From assembly GCA_963827595.1 (NCBI GenBank), contig CAWHBT010000003.1, positions 1-64,000 of the forward strand: 64,000 nt of DNA. The letters are read 5' to 3'. Under the pieces are notes generated by a model. It searched no databases and was not told where the DNA came from. It saw only the letters and a program-made list of their open reading frames with translations. The stretch's first letter is position 1; each line of letters begins with the position of its first letter. Origin of the DNA: DATEDA01 sp963827595. Lineage in GTDB: Bacteria; Pseudomonadota; Gammaproteobacteria; Burkholderiales; SG8-39. This document shows positions 8,897-16,898 of this stretch, in pieces. A program made the translations under genes and the position numbers.

Positions 8897-9099
8897 CTTC
8901 GCGGCGCGGTCGTGTGAAAGGTGTTGTACCGCAACCCGCTGTCGGCGAGCCGTTGGAAGTTCGGCATGTCGATTGAGCCGCCAAAGGTTGCCGACGCGCC
9001 AAGGAAATCTGGCTTGGAGTCATTCGTGGTGCGACCGATGCGGCCCTGAAACGGCACTTCCGGCTTGGGCCGGACGGTCTTCGGGGTCTTCGTCGCCAT
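8893..9099 (-). pseudogene. Arylsulfatase N-terminal remnant
   Basis: The 68 residues match the start of large bacterial arylsulfatases: PFQGRIGRTTNDSKPDF, then SATFGGSIDMPNFQRLA, then GLRYNTFHTTA. The stretch that should join the first two pieces (with the metal-binding LTDD-type motif) is missing, and the frame stops just before the CSPTR motif that carries the catalytic Cys. It is therefore a remnant with an internal deletion and a lost 3' part. It ends where the kinase-like gene begins on the same strand. Confidence 0.7.
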
Positions 9100-9289
9100 G
9101 AATGCCCGCGAGGTTACATAGTGGAGATGTCCGCCACAAGTGACCCAACATGGACGCTGAATGTTATGGCTGAGGGCCGACCGCGGGCTATTGTCCTTGA
9201 GGACAGGGCCACGCGACCACCGTCAGCTATTGACCGAATTCAGACGCTCGTTAACCGGCCGAGGAGGGACTGGAGGCGAGCGTCCGCCC

Positions 9290-9420
9290 TTGGCCGATAA
9301 CCGAAGTCGGCGAAGCTCCGCTTCCTGTGAACCCGGCCGGCAGCAATGGGTCGAGAGCGGCGTCGAACGGCCGGTTTCAAGAAGGGGCCGTAAAGTCGCT
9401 CTTCGGCCACAACCGGTCGT
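9290..9420. repeat. Dispersed repeat copy
   Basis: Contains CGGCAGCAATGGGTCGAGAG (from 9339) followed by a CGTCGAACGGCC block and a TTCAAGAAGGGGCCGTAAAG block (9377-9396). The latter half is the reverse complement of 25425-25465 with few changes. It lies between the arylsulfatase remnant and the anti-sigma gene; 9100-9457 holds no gene. Confidence 0.6.
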
Positions 9421-9457
9421 GCTCAGAAGCAGTCGGAACTGGACCGCAGATCGGGGA

Positions 9458-10039
9458 TCAGCGAAGCATATCGAGAGGCGATGCAATCAGAACGCACGTA
9501 CAGCCGGTCTCGCTCCACACACGTTGATCGGCGGTACCCGGCTCCGCCCGGTTGTAGTCGCCCGGATGGAGCTTCCTGTCCTCTATCCACAGTTCGCCGT
9601 GAAGCAAATGCAGCTCTTCGACTCCCGCATGCTTGTGGGGCGGATAGTAGACCCCTGGTGCAAGCCGCACGAGCATGCTCACGCGGTTCCTCTCGGTATC
9701 GGTTGCGAGCAGCTTGCAGGAGATGCCAGGCGCTACTTCTTCCCATTCCGGCTCCGACCATTGCCGTGTCGTCGGTAATACGGGCTCCTCGCCACTCTCG
9801 TCGGCGATACGACGCGCAAGTCGTCCCCACAGCGATGAGGACGGGCGCAGCACGTCGGTCGGCCAAAAGACGAAGGAATCGATGATCGGACGCAGCGTCG
9901 CCAGCTCCTGCCGGCAGTCCGGGCACGCGGAGATATGCGCTTCCGCGGCGGACAGTTCGCTCGGCGGGAGGGAGCGCAGGGCATACAAGGATACGAGATC
10001 CGTCCGGCCGCAGTGGTTTTTGTGTGTTGCCGAGATCAT
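9458..10039 (-). CDS. ChrR-like cupin anti-sigma factor
   Basis: This 193-residue protein resembles ChrR-type anti-sigma factors. The N-terminal part has a zinc-binding anti-sigma signature (H then ISACPDCRQEL, residues about 34-46), where His and the CxxC Cys hold zinc and clamp the sigma factor. The C-terminal part (about 95-190) is a cupin with HKHAGVEELHLLHGEL and PGDYNRAEPG, giving a possible second metal site. ChrR homologues respond to singlet oxygen or organic peroxides; that the same signal applies here is inference. The start overlaps the stop of the upstream sigma gene (ATGA), so the two are co-translated. Confidence 0.8.
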   Translation of the reverse strand: MISATHKNHCGRTDLVSLYALRSLPPSELSAAEAHISACPDCRQELATLRPIIDSFVFWPTDVLRPSSSLWGRLARRIADESGEEPVLPTTRQWSEPEWEEVAPGISCKLLATDTERNRVSMLVRLAPGVYYPPHKHAGVEELHLLHGELWIEDRKLHPGDYNRAEPGTADQRVWSETGCTCVLIASPLDMLR

Positions 10040-10431
10040 GACTCTTTCACTTCCGCGGCTAGCGCTTGCCGAAGCTTCGCCAGTCCGGAACGGATTCGGG
10101 TCTTGATGGTACCGAGCGGCTGATTTGGCCGCGCGGCGACTTCGCCATACGTCAACTCGGAAAAGAACGCAGCCTCGATCGCCGCTCGCTCGTCCGGCGT
10201 GAGGACGGTCAACGCATTTTGCAGACGGCGACCTCGCTCTTTGAGGTCGAGAATTTCGGCGGAGTGGTTCGCAACAGTCGCCGAAAGTGGGTCATCGACC
10301 TGAGGATTGACGCGCTTTTTCCGATGTTCGAACCGCAACCGGTCGATCGCTCTGGACCGGGCCTGATGCGACACGAAACGCGCCCACGAGAATGGCGGCT
10401 GTTGACCCAGCACCATAGGGAACAGCCACAC
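10036..10431 (-). pseudogene. ECF sigma factor, N-terminally truncated
   Basis: The 131 residues contain the end of sigma region 2 (RSRAIDRLRFEHRKKR) and a good region 4 (LTPDERAAIEAAFFSELTYGEVAARPNQPLGT in parts, ending RIRSGLAKLRQAL). Typical ECF factors have about 180 residues. The core-binding region 2.1-2.3 is not found in any minus-strand frame upstream, and the present start is a GTG with no clear Shine-Dalgarno. I read it as a truncated gene, although the cognate anti-sigma gene is intact and still coupled to it. A shortened regulator protein is possible but less likely. Confidence 0.65.
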
Positions 10432-11325
10432 GATCGCAAAAAAGAGCCACTAGCGCGCCGGATGTAAGGACATTCTTTCGAACCCGCGATGGGGCTTCAT
10501 CAGCTGCGCAGCTTTTGCCCACCGTCGCCACGCCGGCTCCCCTGAGCCGAACGAAAGAAAGCTTCACATCAGCCAGCCCGCCCTCGGCAAGATTAAGGCG
10601 TTCGAGGACGGGTGCACGTGTGAGGACGGACTTTGGACGCGTGGCCCGGGTGAATTAGGAGAACTGCGTAGACCATCACCGCGGCCCATCAGGAGCTTCT
10701 TGCCGAGGGCTTCCGGCGCGCGGTGCTGAGGTTCCTTGTGCAGGAGCAGGCGCTCTCCGGGGAGCTGCGCAGCCGCATGCTCGGCTAGCGACACGGCTGG
10801 GGGTGGCGAGAAGATTCAAAACAAGACCAAGAAGTAGCCGCGCCCCAGTGGTGCTTGTATCGAAGCGGAGGTAGCCGCGTCACCGCTGGTATCCATACGA
10901 TCGCTCCGCACGTCGGGCGCGGCGGATGGACCTGATGGGCCGGCTCGGCCGGGTGGGCCGAGTCTCTATATCGGACCGGCATCGAAGCGATCCCCGGCTT
11001 TCGTCGACAGAAAGCGTTCCTGCTCCCGGCCTCCTGCTCCGCAAGGCGTGGCCTAGCTTCGAGGTCGTTCCCTGCGTGCTACGAGCTCCCGGTCGAGAAC
11101 TCAACAGCGTCAATCGTAGAGTCGCTTTTTTTCCCGCGTGCCTGTTGTTTCTCTTCCGGAGTCCGTCGAACGTGCAGAAAGACTGCGCTATGGGCGTTGG
11201 CGCACGGAGCCGGCTGAACATGTTGCGTAGTTTGTCAATGAGAATCGTCCCGCGCACACGCGATTTGGTTGCTAAAAAACTGGATAGGCGCAGTCTTAGT
11301 ACCGATGTCAGTCAAAGGAATCACG
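10432..11325. other. Gene-free stretch before the collagen-like gene
   Basis: Nearly 0.9 kb without a supported gene. Several short frames on both strands lack motifs. The promoter of the collagen-like gene should lie in the last 150 bases. Confidence 0.4.
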
Positions 11326-12240
11326 ATGAGAAATTCGACGCTGTTCATGAAACGCCCGCTGTTGCTTGCGGTTGTGGCGGCGTTTGCCGTCGCAGGCTGC
11401 AGCACTACGCAGCCCATTGCCCAGTCGCCGGCTCCAAGCTATGTTGGTCCTGCCGGCGCTGATGGCCCTGCCGGCCCGGTCGGCCAGCGAGGCCCGACGG
11501 GAGCGACCGGCGCGCCCGGCGTGGCGATGGCAGGTCCCGCAGGCCCGAGCGGTCCCGTCGGTCCCGCAGGTGTGCAAGGCCCGAGCGGAGCGACGGGGAC
11601 CACAGGCGCGATGGTGGTCGGTCGTGCCGGCGAAGCCGGTCCTGCCGGCCCCGCAGGCGCGCAAGGCGCTACCGGGCAGACGGGCGCTCAAGGCTCGAGC
11701 CTCCAGGGTCCTGCTGGCGCGATGGGACGTGCCGGTCCCGCGGGCGTGCAAGGCGTAGCCGGAAGCACGGGTGCGCAAGGCCCGACCACGGTCGGCCCAA
11801 CCGGCCCAACTGGCCGTGCCGGTCCCGCGGGCGCGCAAGGCGCTACTGGATCTACGGGCGCCCAGGGCAACACCGAGTTGGGTGGCATTACCGGCCCAGT
11901 TGGTGCTACCGGCGCTGCTGGTCCGCAAGGTTCGATCGGTCCGACCGGCAAACAAGGCCCGATGGCTGGGAGCTGGAACTCGTACTGGGAGTACACATTC
12001 AACGCCAACAGCAACGAGATTCTGCGTTCCGACAGCAGCAAGGCGAAGGATATCGCGAACTACATGGATCAGAATCGGTCCCTCCGGATCGGACTCGACG
12101 GCTCCAACGAGCGTCGCGTCGTGGTCGTTCGTGACGCGCTGATCGTGGCCGGAGTGCCGGCTTCCAAGATCCAGACTGGCGCTTTCGGTGACCCGCAGCT
12201 TAGGCGTGACGGTCGCGTCGGGGTGCTGGTCAGCAACTAG
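11326..12240 (+). CDS. Collagen-like lipoprotein with OmpA-like C-terminus
   Basis: The 304-residue product starts with a lipoprotein signal (MRNSTLFMKRPLLLAVVAA then VAGC, lipidated Cys near residue 26), so it is probably anchored in the outer membrane. About residues 40-215 are Gly-X-Y collagen-like triplets rich in Pro, Ala, Thr and Gln (GPAGPVG, GATGAPG and many others) with short interruptions such as MVVG and SLQ. The C-terminal 85 residues contain FNANSNEILRSD, RIGLDG, RRVVVVRDALIVAGVPASKI and RDGRVGVLVSN, a weak match to the OmpA peptidoglycan-binding fold. ATG 11326 follows AAAGGA at 7 bases and gives the proper signal peptide; the upstream in-frame start at 11269 does not. A strong terminator follows. 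Confidence 0.8.
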   Translation: MRNSTLFMKRPLLLAVVAAFAVAGCSTTQPIAQSPAPSYVGPAGADGPAGPVGQRGPTGATGAPGVAMAGPAGPSGPVGPAGVQGPSGATGTTGAMVVGRAGEAGPAGPAGAQGATGQTGAQGSSLQGPAGAMGRAGPAGVQGVAGSTGAQGPTTVGPTGPTGRAGPAGAQGATGSTGAQGNTELGGITGPVGATGAAGPQGSIGPTGKQGPMAGSWNSYWEYTFNANSNEILRSDSSKAKDIANYMDQNRSLRIGLDGSNERRVVVVRDALIVAGVPASKIQTGAFGDPQLRRDGRVGVLVSN

Positions 12241-12270
12241 AGCACAACTTCAGTAGTCTGAGTCGTACCC

Positions 12271-12303
12271 GAACGGCGCGATCGCGAGATCGCGCCGTTC
12301 GCT
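12271..12303 (+). terminator. Terminator after the collagen-like gene
   Basis: GAACGGCGCGATC (12271-12283) pairs perfectly with GATCGCGCCGTTC (12288-12300) over a GCGA loop. Only a weak T-run follows (GCTTTG), so efficiency is uncertain. Confidence 0.65.
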
Positions 12304-12712
12304 TTGTGCGCCCATGGGCGCGATCTCGGAGGCCCACGTCAGGGCGGCGGCACGATGGCGTGTGACGAGACCCCGCCGGTTTTCAGCCGAGCGAAACGAA
12401 GCGGAATGAAACGACGCGACGTCTTAACCCACGACCCTGAAAGCCTCTCAAATATGCGCGCCAGCGTACAGAGAGCATGCTGGATCCGGGGGATGATGGC
12501 CGCAATGACCGATCGCGCTCAGAGAAGCCCCGCCACCGTTAGACGCCCTGAAGCACGCCCAAAATCGGCACTCGTCTTGCGCATCCCAAGGTCGGCGACT
12601 GGTTCAGTTCGCTTGGCAGCGACTGTCAGTGTCTCGCCGCTTTTGCAGGCAGTCGGAGGAATGAAGGCAACGGAAGGCGGAGAACGACGTAACTTTTGAA
12701 TCGGGAATCATC
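12304..12712. other. Intergenic, leader of the OmpA-like gene
   Basis: About 400 bases without a gene. The region directly before 12713 contains GAATCATCATG context but no strong Shine-Dalgarno. No known regulatory motif was recognised. Confidence 0.35.
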
Positions 12713-13408
12713 ATGACATATTCATTCACCAAGAAGCAGATGGGCCTGGCCGTAGTGTGTGCTCTGGCACTGGGCGGAGTATGGGGCGCGGCAAGTGCGG
12801 AAACCAACCCGGCGGACAATGGATACCTCACCGACCAGCGTGGCACTGTCGCGAGGAGCGGCTACGGGCTGTGCTGGCACACCGGTACCGGTCCCGCCCC
12901 GGTGTCGACGATCGAGTGCGACCCGAACTTCGTTCCGGCACCGATCGCCAAGGTCGTTGAACCGGCCCCGCAACCGGTTGTAGTGGCTGCAGTGACGCCG
13001 GAGCCTGCTCCGAAGCCCGCAATCGAGCGAGTGACGCTGGACGCCGATGCGCTGTTCGACTTCGACAAAGCCGTGCTGCGTCCGGCGGGGCGCGTGGCGC
13101 TCGATGACTTCGTCGCCAAGATCAAGGGCATCAACCCGGAAATGATCATGGCCGTCGGGCATGCCGACCGCTTCGGCTCCGAGGCCTACAACCAGCGTCT
13201 TTCCGAGCAACGCGTGGAAGCAGTCAGGACCTACCTGGTCACCAAGGGCATCGAACCGAAACGCATGCACACCGAAGGCAAAGGTGAGACGCAGCCGGTC
13301 ACCAAGACCGGCGAATGCGAGGGCAGCAATAGCGCCAAGGTGATCGCCTGCCTGCAGCCCGACCGCCGCGTCGAAGTCGAAGTGGTGGGTACCCGGATCG
13401 CCAGGTAA
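12713..13408 (+). CDS. OmpA family protein
   Basis: This 231-residue exported protein has a signal peptide (hydrophobic LAVVCALALGGVWGA, likely cut after ASA). A short central part contains GYGLCWHTG and IECDPN, a Cys pair common in betaproteobacterial OmpA-like proteins. A Pro/Val/Ala linker follows. The C-terminal OmpA domain (about 108-228) shows LDADALFDFDKAVLRPAG, VGHADRFGSEAYNQRLSEQR and a closing DRRVEVEVVG. This domain binds peptidoglycan non-covalently. No beta-barrel precedes it, so it is a periplasmic or outer-membrane-associated protein rather than a porin-type OmpA. Confidence 0.88.
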   Translation: MTYSFTKKQMGLAVVCALALGGVWGAASAETNPADNGYLTDQRGTVARSGYGLCWHTGTGPAPVSTIECDPNFVPAPIAKVVEPAPQPVVVAAVTPEPAPKPAIERVTLDADALFDFDKAVLRPAGRVALDDFVAKIKGINPEMIMAVGHADRFGSEAYNQRLSEQRVEAVRTYLVTKGIEPKRMHTEGKGETQPVTKTGECEGSNSAKVIACLQPDRRVEVEVVGTRIAR

Positions 13409-13514
13409 TCGTCCCACCACCAGTTCTGCTGCAGCAGGAATGCCCTGCCCATCAAGTGGAACTCGACCAGACCCGAAGCTCCCAATACCCATTCTTTAGG
13501 ACAGAGGCATTCCC

Positions 13515-13712
13515 ATGAAAACGATGCAGAGATTCACGTTCAGTGCAGTTGCCGCAGCAATGCTCCTCAGCCTGGTACCCGGCTGCCAGAAGCAGGAAGG
13601 CCCGGCACAGCAGGCCGGCAAGGAAGTCGACAAAGCGGTAGAGAAGCTCGGACAGCAGATCGAAAAATCCGGTGACAGCATCCAGAACGCGGCAAAGGGC
13701 GAGAAGAAGTAG
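13515..13712 (+). CDS. Small lipoprotein
   Basis: A 65-residue lipoprotein: signal peptide MKTMQRFTFSAVAAAMLLSL then the lipobox VPGC, followed by a charged helical tail with heptad character (GKEVDKAVEKLGQQIEKSGD). Its texture is close to small stress-induced, entericidin-like or YgdI-like lipoproteins, but I cannot assign a family. It lies 106 bases after the OmpA-like gene on the same strand and may be co-transcribed. Confidence 0.7.
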   Translation: MKTMQRFTFSAVAAAMLLSLVPGCQKQEGPAQQAGKEVDKAVEKLGQQIEKSGDSIQNAAKGEKK

Positions 13713-13881
13713 TCGTTGCGCAGAGCTCCACGGCGCGACCAGAATTGAACGTGACTCGTTCGGCACCATCGAGGTTCCCCGCCGACCGGGCCATGGGGCG
13801 CGCAGGCTCACCGCTGAAGAAGCCGGGCCCTATCCCCTTACCAGGGCGTCGAGCGGCGCGCATCGGCGCACTGAAGGTCGA

Positions 13882-14127
13882 TCACTGTTTCTGCACGACA
13901 ACCCGGCCCCCGGCGTTCACGAAGACCCGGTAGCGATTGCCGTCCTTGCAGGTCGCGACGTAGTCGTTGTCGCCTTTCACCTCGTAGCCGACCACCTCCC
14001 CGCAGGGCAGGCCCTGGAGCGCGATGACGGCCGCGAGGTCCTTGCGCTGCTTCGGGTCGTCCGCTGCATGAACCGGAATGACGGCACACATCACGATGAC
14101 CAACAGCCGGGAAGCATTTCGTTTCAT
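13882..14127 (-). CDS. Small secreted protein with one Cys pair
   Basis: An 81-residue product with a signal peptide ending near PVHA, then a mature part with GLPCGEVVGYEVKGDNDYVATCKDGNRYRVFVNAGG. The Cys pair could form a disulfide. Two Met codons and a GTG compete; ATG 14127 has AGGA at the best spacing. It is 8 bases after the lipoprotein gene stop (14136) on the same strand, so they are likely one operon. The fold is not recognised. Confidence 0.65.
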   Translation of the reverse strand: MKRNASRLLVIVMCAVIPVHAADDPKQRKDLAAVIALQGLPCGEVVGYEVKGDNDYVATCKDGNRYRVFVNAGGRVVVQKQ

Positions 14128-14135
14128 CACAATTC

Positions 14136-14723
14136 CTATGGCAGTTGCGAGAACTTGTCGCGGTCGGAAAGGATGGCCCAGATCGCCTCGCGCGACCCGT
14201 TGATCGCCTTGGCGAGCGCCGGGTCGCCGTCCTGCAGGAGGGTTAGGGTCTTCATGAGCAGGAGCTCGTAGAGCCGCCGCAACTCGGCGAGCGTGGTCTT
14301 GAGTCGCCCTTGGTAATAGTCGCGAAATTGCTCCAGCAGGTCATCCACCTGGTTCTTGAGCGACAGTTTCGTCATCAAGCCGATGGCGTTCGTATCCTTC
14401 AGCCGTTGCTCGAGCGACTCCAGGTCGAGCGGCGGTGAACCCTCCGGCTTGGCGGCGACCGGCGGAGCGGCTTCCGGTTTGCGCACCGCGACTTCGGGCT
14501 TACGCGGTACGGCCGCCGGCGCGGCGGGCCCCTTCGACGCTGCAGGCGCCGCTGCGGGGGGCGGCGCCGGCTTGGGCTCCGATTTGTCAGGCGCGGCAGG
14601 GGGCGGAACAGGAGGAGCCGGTGCAGCAGCCTCCCGGACAGGCGGATCGGGCGGCATGCTGAGCATCCCAGCGCATCCCGTCATCAAGCCCGCCAAAAGA
14701 ATTCCTGCGATTCGAGCTCCCAT
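14136..14723 (-). CDS. Proline-rich lipoprotein
   Basis: The 195-residue product starts MGARIAGILLAGLMTGCAG, a clear lipobox with Cys at 17. Residues 25-95 are a Pro/Ala/Lys-rich linker, as in proteins that span the periplasm. Residues 96-195 are alpha-helical (LESLEQRLKDTNAIGL, LKNQVDDLLEQFRDYYQG, LAELRRLYELLLMKTLTLL) and may form a coiled bundle. The start lies just inside the likely start region; longer in-frame starts lack a signal peptide. The family is unknown to me; it resembles lipoproteins annotated as hypothetical in betaproteobacteria. Confidence 0.7.
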   Translation of the reverse strand: MGARIAGILLAGLMTGCAGMLSMPPDPPVREAAAPAPPVPPPAAPDKSEPKPAPPPAAAPAASKGPAAPAAVPRKPEVAVRKPEAAPPVAAKPEGSPPLDLESLEQRLKDTNAIGLMTKLSLKNQVDDLLEQFRDYYQGRLKTTLAELRRLYELLLMKTLTLLQDGDPALAKAINGSREAIWAILSDRDKFSQLP

Positions 14724-14794
14724 GCAACACTCCCGTGACGCTCCCGGATTCAACCCATCCAACGTTCGAAGGGCAGAATCGCTGACAGTTCGTC

Positions 14795-15405
14795 TCACCA
14801 GAAATAGAGCTGCAGGGACTTCTCGTTCTGCTTTCTCGGCATGTCCAACAGCACATCTCCCGCTGGGTCTCTGAGGATCATCGCGCTGCGTTGCAACAGG
14901 TTGTCGACCTCCTCCATGTCGTAGTGGGCGTTCGCGCCGGCCGGGCGCAGCCGATCCTTGTCGGGAAAGATGCCCATCTCCGGCATGATGCAGTACCACG
15001 ACACGATGGGACAACCCGTGCCGATGACCTGCTTGCCGACCCCGGCGCTGCTCTTGCCGGCCAGCCACAGCCCGAAGAGCCGCTTCGGCGGGTCGGCCAA
15101 ACTGGTGTCGGCGTGGTCCGTGGCGCTTGTTGCGTCGGCGCGACCACCTTGACGACCAGCGACGGCGCGGCCCCGGCGACCGGCTGTGGGGCGCGCAGAA
15201 GCAACGCTCGCTCGTCACGGAAATAGAGTTCGACCAATAGGTGCAGCCCGAGGCGATGGCACATCGCAGAACTGGGCGCGGGCTCTCTTGCATTCGGAGC
15301 GCTGACGCACAGACAGCGCACGTTCTGCTCGGTATCCTGCACCTCAAGGTAAATGGTGACTCGCGGTGGGCATCCGTCCGGAAACGGTCGTTCCCGGACG
15401 GACAC
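14795..15405 (-). pseudogene. Unrecognised gene, probably frameshifted
   Basis: Two overlapping minus-strand frames together look like one protein. The upstream frame contains LLVELYFRDERALLLRAPQ and SLVVKVVAPTQQ. The downstream frame contains LFGLWLAGKSSAGVGKQVIG, CPIVSWYCIMPEMGIFPDKD and ends DMPRKQNEKSLQLYFW. A single-base shift near 15110-15120 would join them. I do not recognise the family. Position between lipoprotein genes suggests an envelope role, but this is a guess. Confidence 0.4.
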
Positions 15406-15443
15406 CGCGATCCTATCCTTTATCTCACGCGAAGGAGAAGCTC

Positions 15444-15518
15444 ATGAGCACGATCGTCTACATCGTCGGCACGATCGTCATCGTCGTCGCTGTCTTGTCG
15501 TTTTTCGGGTTGCGCTAA
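15444..15518 (+). CDS. 24-residue single-span membrane peptide
   Basis: MSTIVYIVGTIVIVVAVLSF then FGLR: one hydrophobic helix with a short polar end. The ATG has GAAGGAGA at ideal spacing. Similar micro-proteins occur beside other stress genes of this island (DUF3309, DUF3096), which supports it being real. No family is assigned. Confidence 0.65.
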   Translation: MSTIVYIVGTIVIVVAVLSFFGLR

Positions 15519-15621
15519 AGCGTTAAAGAGTACCTCGGACGGGGTACGCGCGGCCGCAGCGCCGCTGATGGGATGGGCGACCGTGAGGTGAGGGGGTGTC
15601 AACAGAACCGTGGAGGCGAGC

Positions 15622-16191
15622 ATGCAGAAGGAAACGCTCCTGACCGACGTTCAAACATTGCGCAAGCGCGCCCGCCAGCACATCGATGAAGGCGCGGTAA
15701 CCGCGGGCTACAGCGCGGACCGCGAGACCGTCCTGAAGCTGCTCAACGCCTCACTGGCCACCGAGATCGTCTGTGTCCTGCGCTACCGCCGCCATCACTT
15801 CATGGCCAAGGGAATTCAGTCGAAGAGCATCGCCGACGAGTTCCTGGTGCACTCGAACGACGAGTTGGGCCACGCCGACGAGCTCGCCGAACGCATCGTG
15901 CAGTTGGGTGGCGAGCCTAACTTTGCACCCGACGGGCTGGCGAGCCGCAGCCACGCCGAATACGTGGAGGGCAAGTCGCTGGTGGACATGATCAAGGAGG
16001 ACCTGGTCGCCGAACGCATCGCGATCGACAGCTATCGCGAGATCATCCAGTACCTGGGTGACAAAGACCCGACGACGAAACGCATGCTGGAAGGGATCCT
16101 CGCGGTCGAAGAGGAGCATGCCGACGAGATGGCGGACCTGCTCGAAGGCCTGCCTGCGGAATTGAAGCAGAGGAAGGGCGCGCCCGCTTGA
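15622..16191 (+). CDS. Bacterioferritin-like / ferritin-like diiron protein
   Basis: A 189-residue four-helix ferritin-like protein. Diiron ligand motifs are visible: E in LATEIVCVLRYRRHHFM (helix A), EFLVHSNDELGHADELAERI (helix B, ExxH), ED..AERIAIDSYREII (helix C) and EGILAVEEEHADEMADLL (helix D, ExxH). This matches the family of bacterioferritin-like proteins that oxidise and store iron, and so protect against Fenton chemistry. ATG 15622 has GGAG at good spacing; the in-frame GTG at 15610 overlaps that box. It is followed by the DUF883 gene. Confidence 0.82.
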   Translation: MQKETLLTDVQTLRKRARQHIDEGAVTAGYSADRETVLKLLNASLATEIVCVLRYRRHHFMAKGIQSKSIADEFLVHSNDELGHADELAERIVQLGGEPNFAPDGLASRSHAEYVEGKSLVDMIKEDLVAERIAIDSYREIIQYLGDKDPTTKRMLEGILAVEEEHADEMADLLEGLPAELKQRKGAPA

Positions 16192-16285
16192 GCGCCCGAG
16201 TTCCGGCAGCGGAACGCAGACCGCGGCGAGATCGACTGAGAGCCGTCTCGATCGCACGTGAACGAATTCGATGAAGGAGAGAGCA

Positions 16286-16603
16286 ATGGAAGCACCTCGC
16301 ACCTTAACGCGCACCGTCGATGATGCAAGCGCCGGGGCGCATCGCGCGATCGATAATGTGTCTGACGCCGCGCGTCCCGCAGTCGACCGACTTGCATCCG
16401 GCGCGCACGAGGCCGTTGACAAGATCGCGGGTGCAGCCGCTCAGGCGGCGGACGCCCTCGGAGCGAAAGGCGAGCAACTAGAGCGCGTACCGGCGCGGGT
16501 GATGGACACGGGCCGCGCGTACGTACGCGAGCACCCCGTGGCGTCGCTTGGGATCGCGCTAGCAGTTGGATTCGTCTTGAGCCGCCTGCTGAGCGCCCGC
16601 TAG
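16286..16603 (+). CDS. DUF883 (ElaB/YgaM/YqjD-like) membrane-anchored protein
   Basis: A 105-residue Ala-rich helical protein with a C-terminal membrane segment (REHPVASLGIALAVGFVLSRLLSAR). The conserved DUF883 end 'V.E.P..S..IA...G..LG.LL.R' is clear. Enteric relatives ElaB and YqjD are stress-induced, inner-membrane proteins that bind ribosomes; that activity is not shown here. ATG 16286 has AAGGAGAG seven bases upstream, so the earlier ATG at 16271 is rejected. Confidence 0.82.
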   Translation: MEAPRTLTRTVDDASAGAHRAIDNVSDAARPAVDRLASGAHEAVDKIAGAAAQAADALGAKGEQLERVPARVMDTGRAYVREHPVASLGIALAVGFVLSRLLSAR

Positions 16604-16898
16604 AGCTGCTCCGTCGCGGCTTCGTCACAGCTGCATTCGTAGTAGTGACGCCGCATGTTCGACGGCCTTTTCGACGAAGGGTCGCCGTTGCCAATTCGGG
16701 GAACGTTATTGCTCTGGATTGCGCGACGTCCTGCTGAAAGGTTGCAATCTGACGGCCGGCAAAGGCCGCGTCGAAAATGTTGAGGTTGGCCTCGTCGAAG
16801 TTGCTGGAGGAGATCGAGCGGGCGAGTGGCTCGACGATTCGCTTCGCCGGCGTGTCGATTCCGCCCGTCTCATGGAGGCAAGCTCGCCGCCTGGATCG

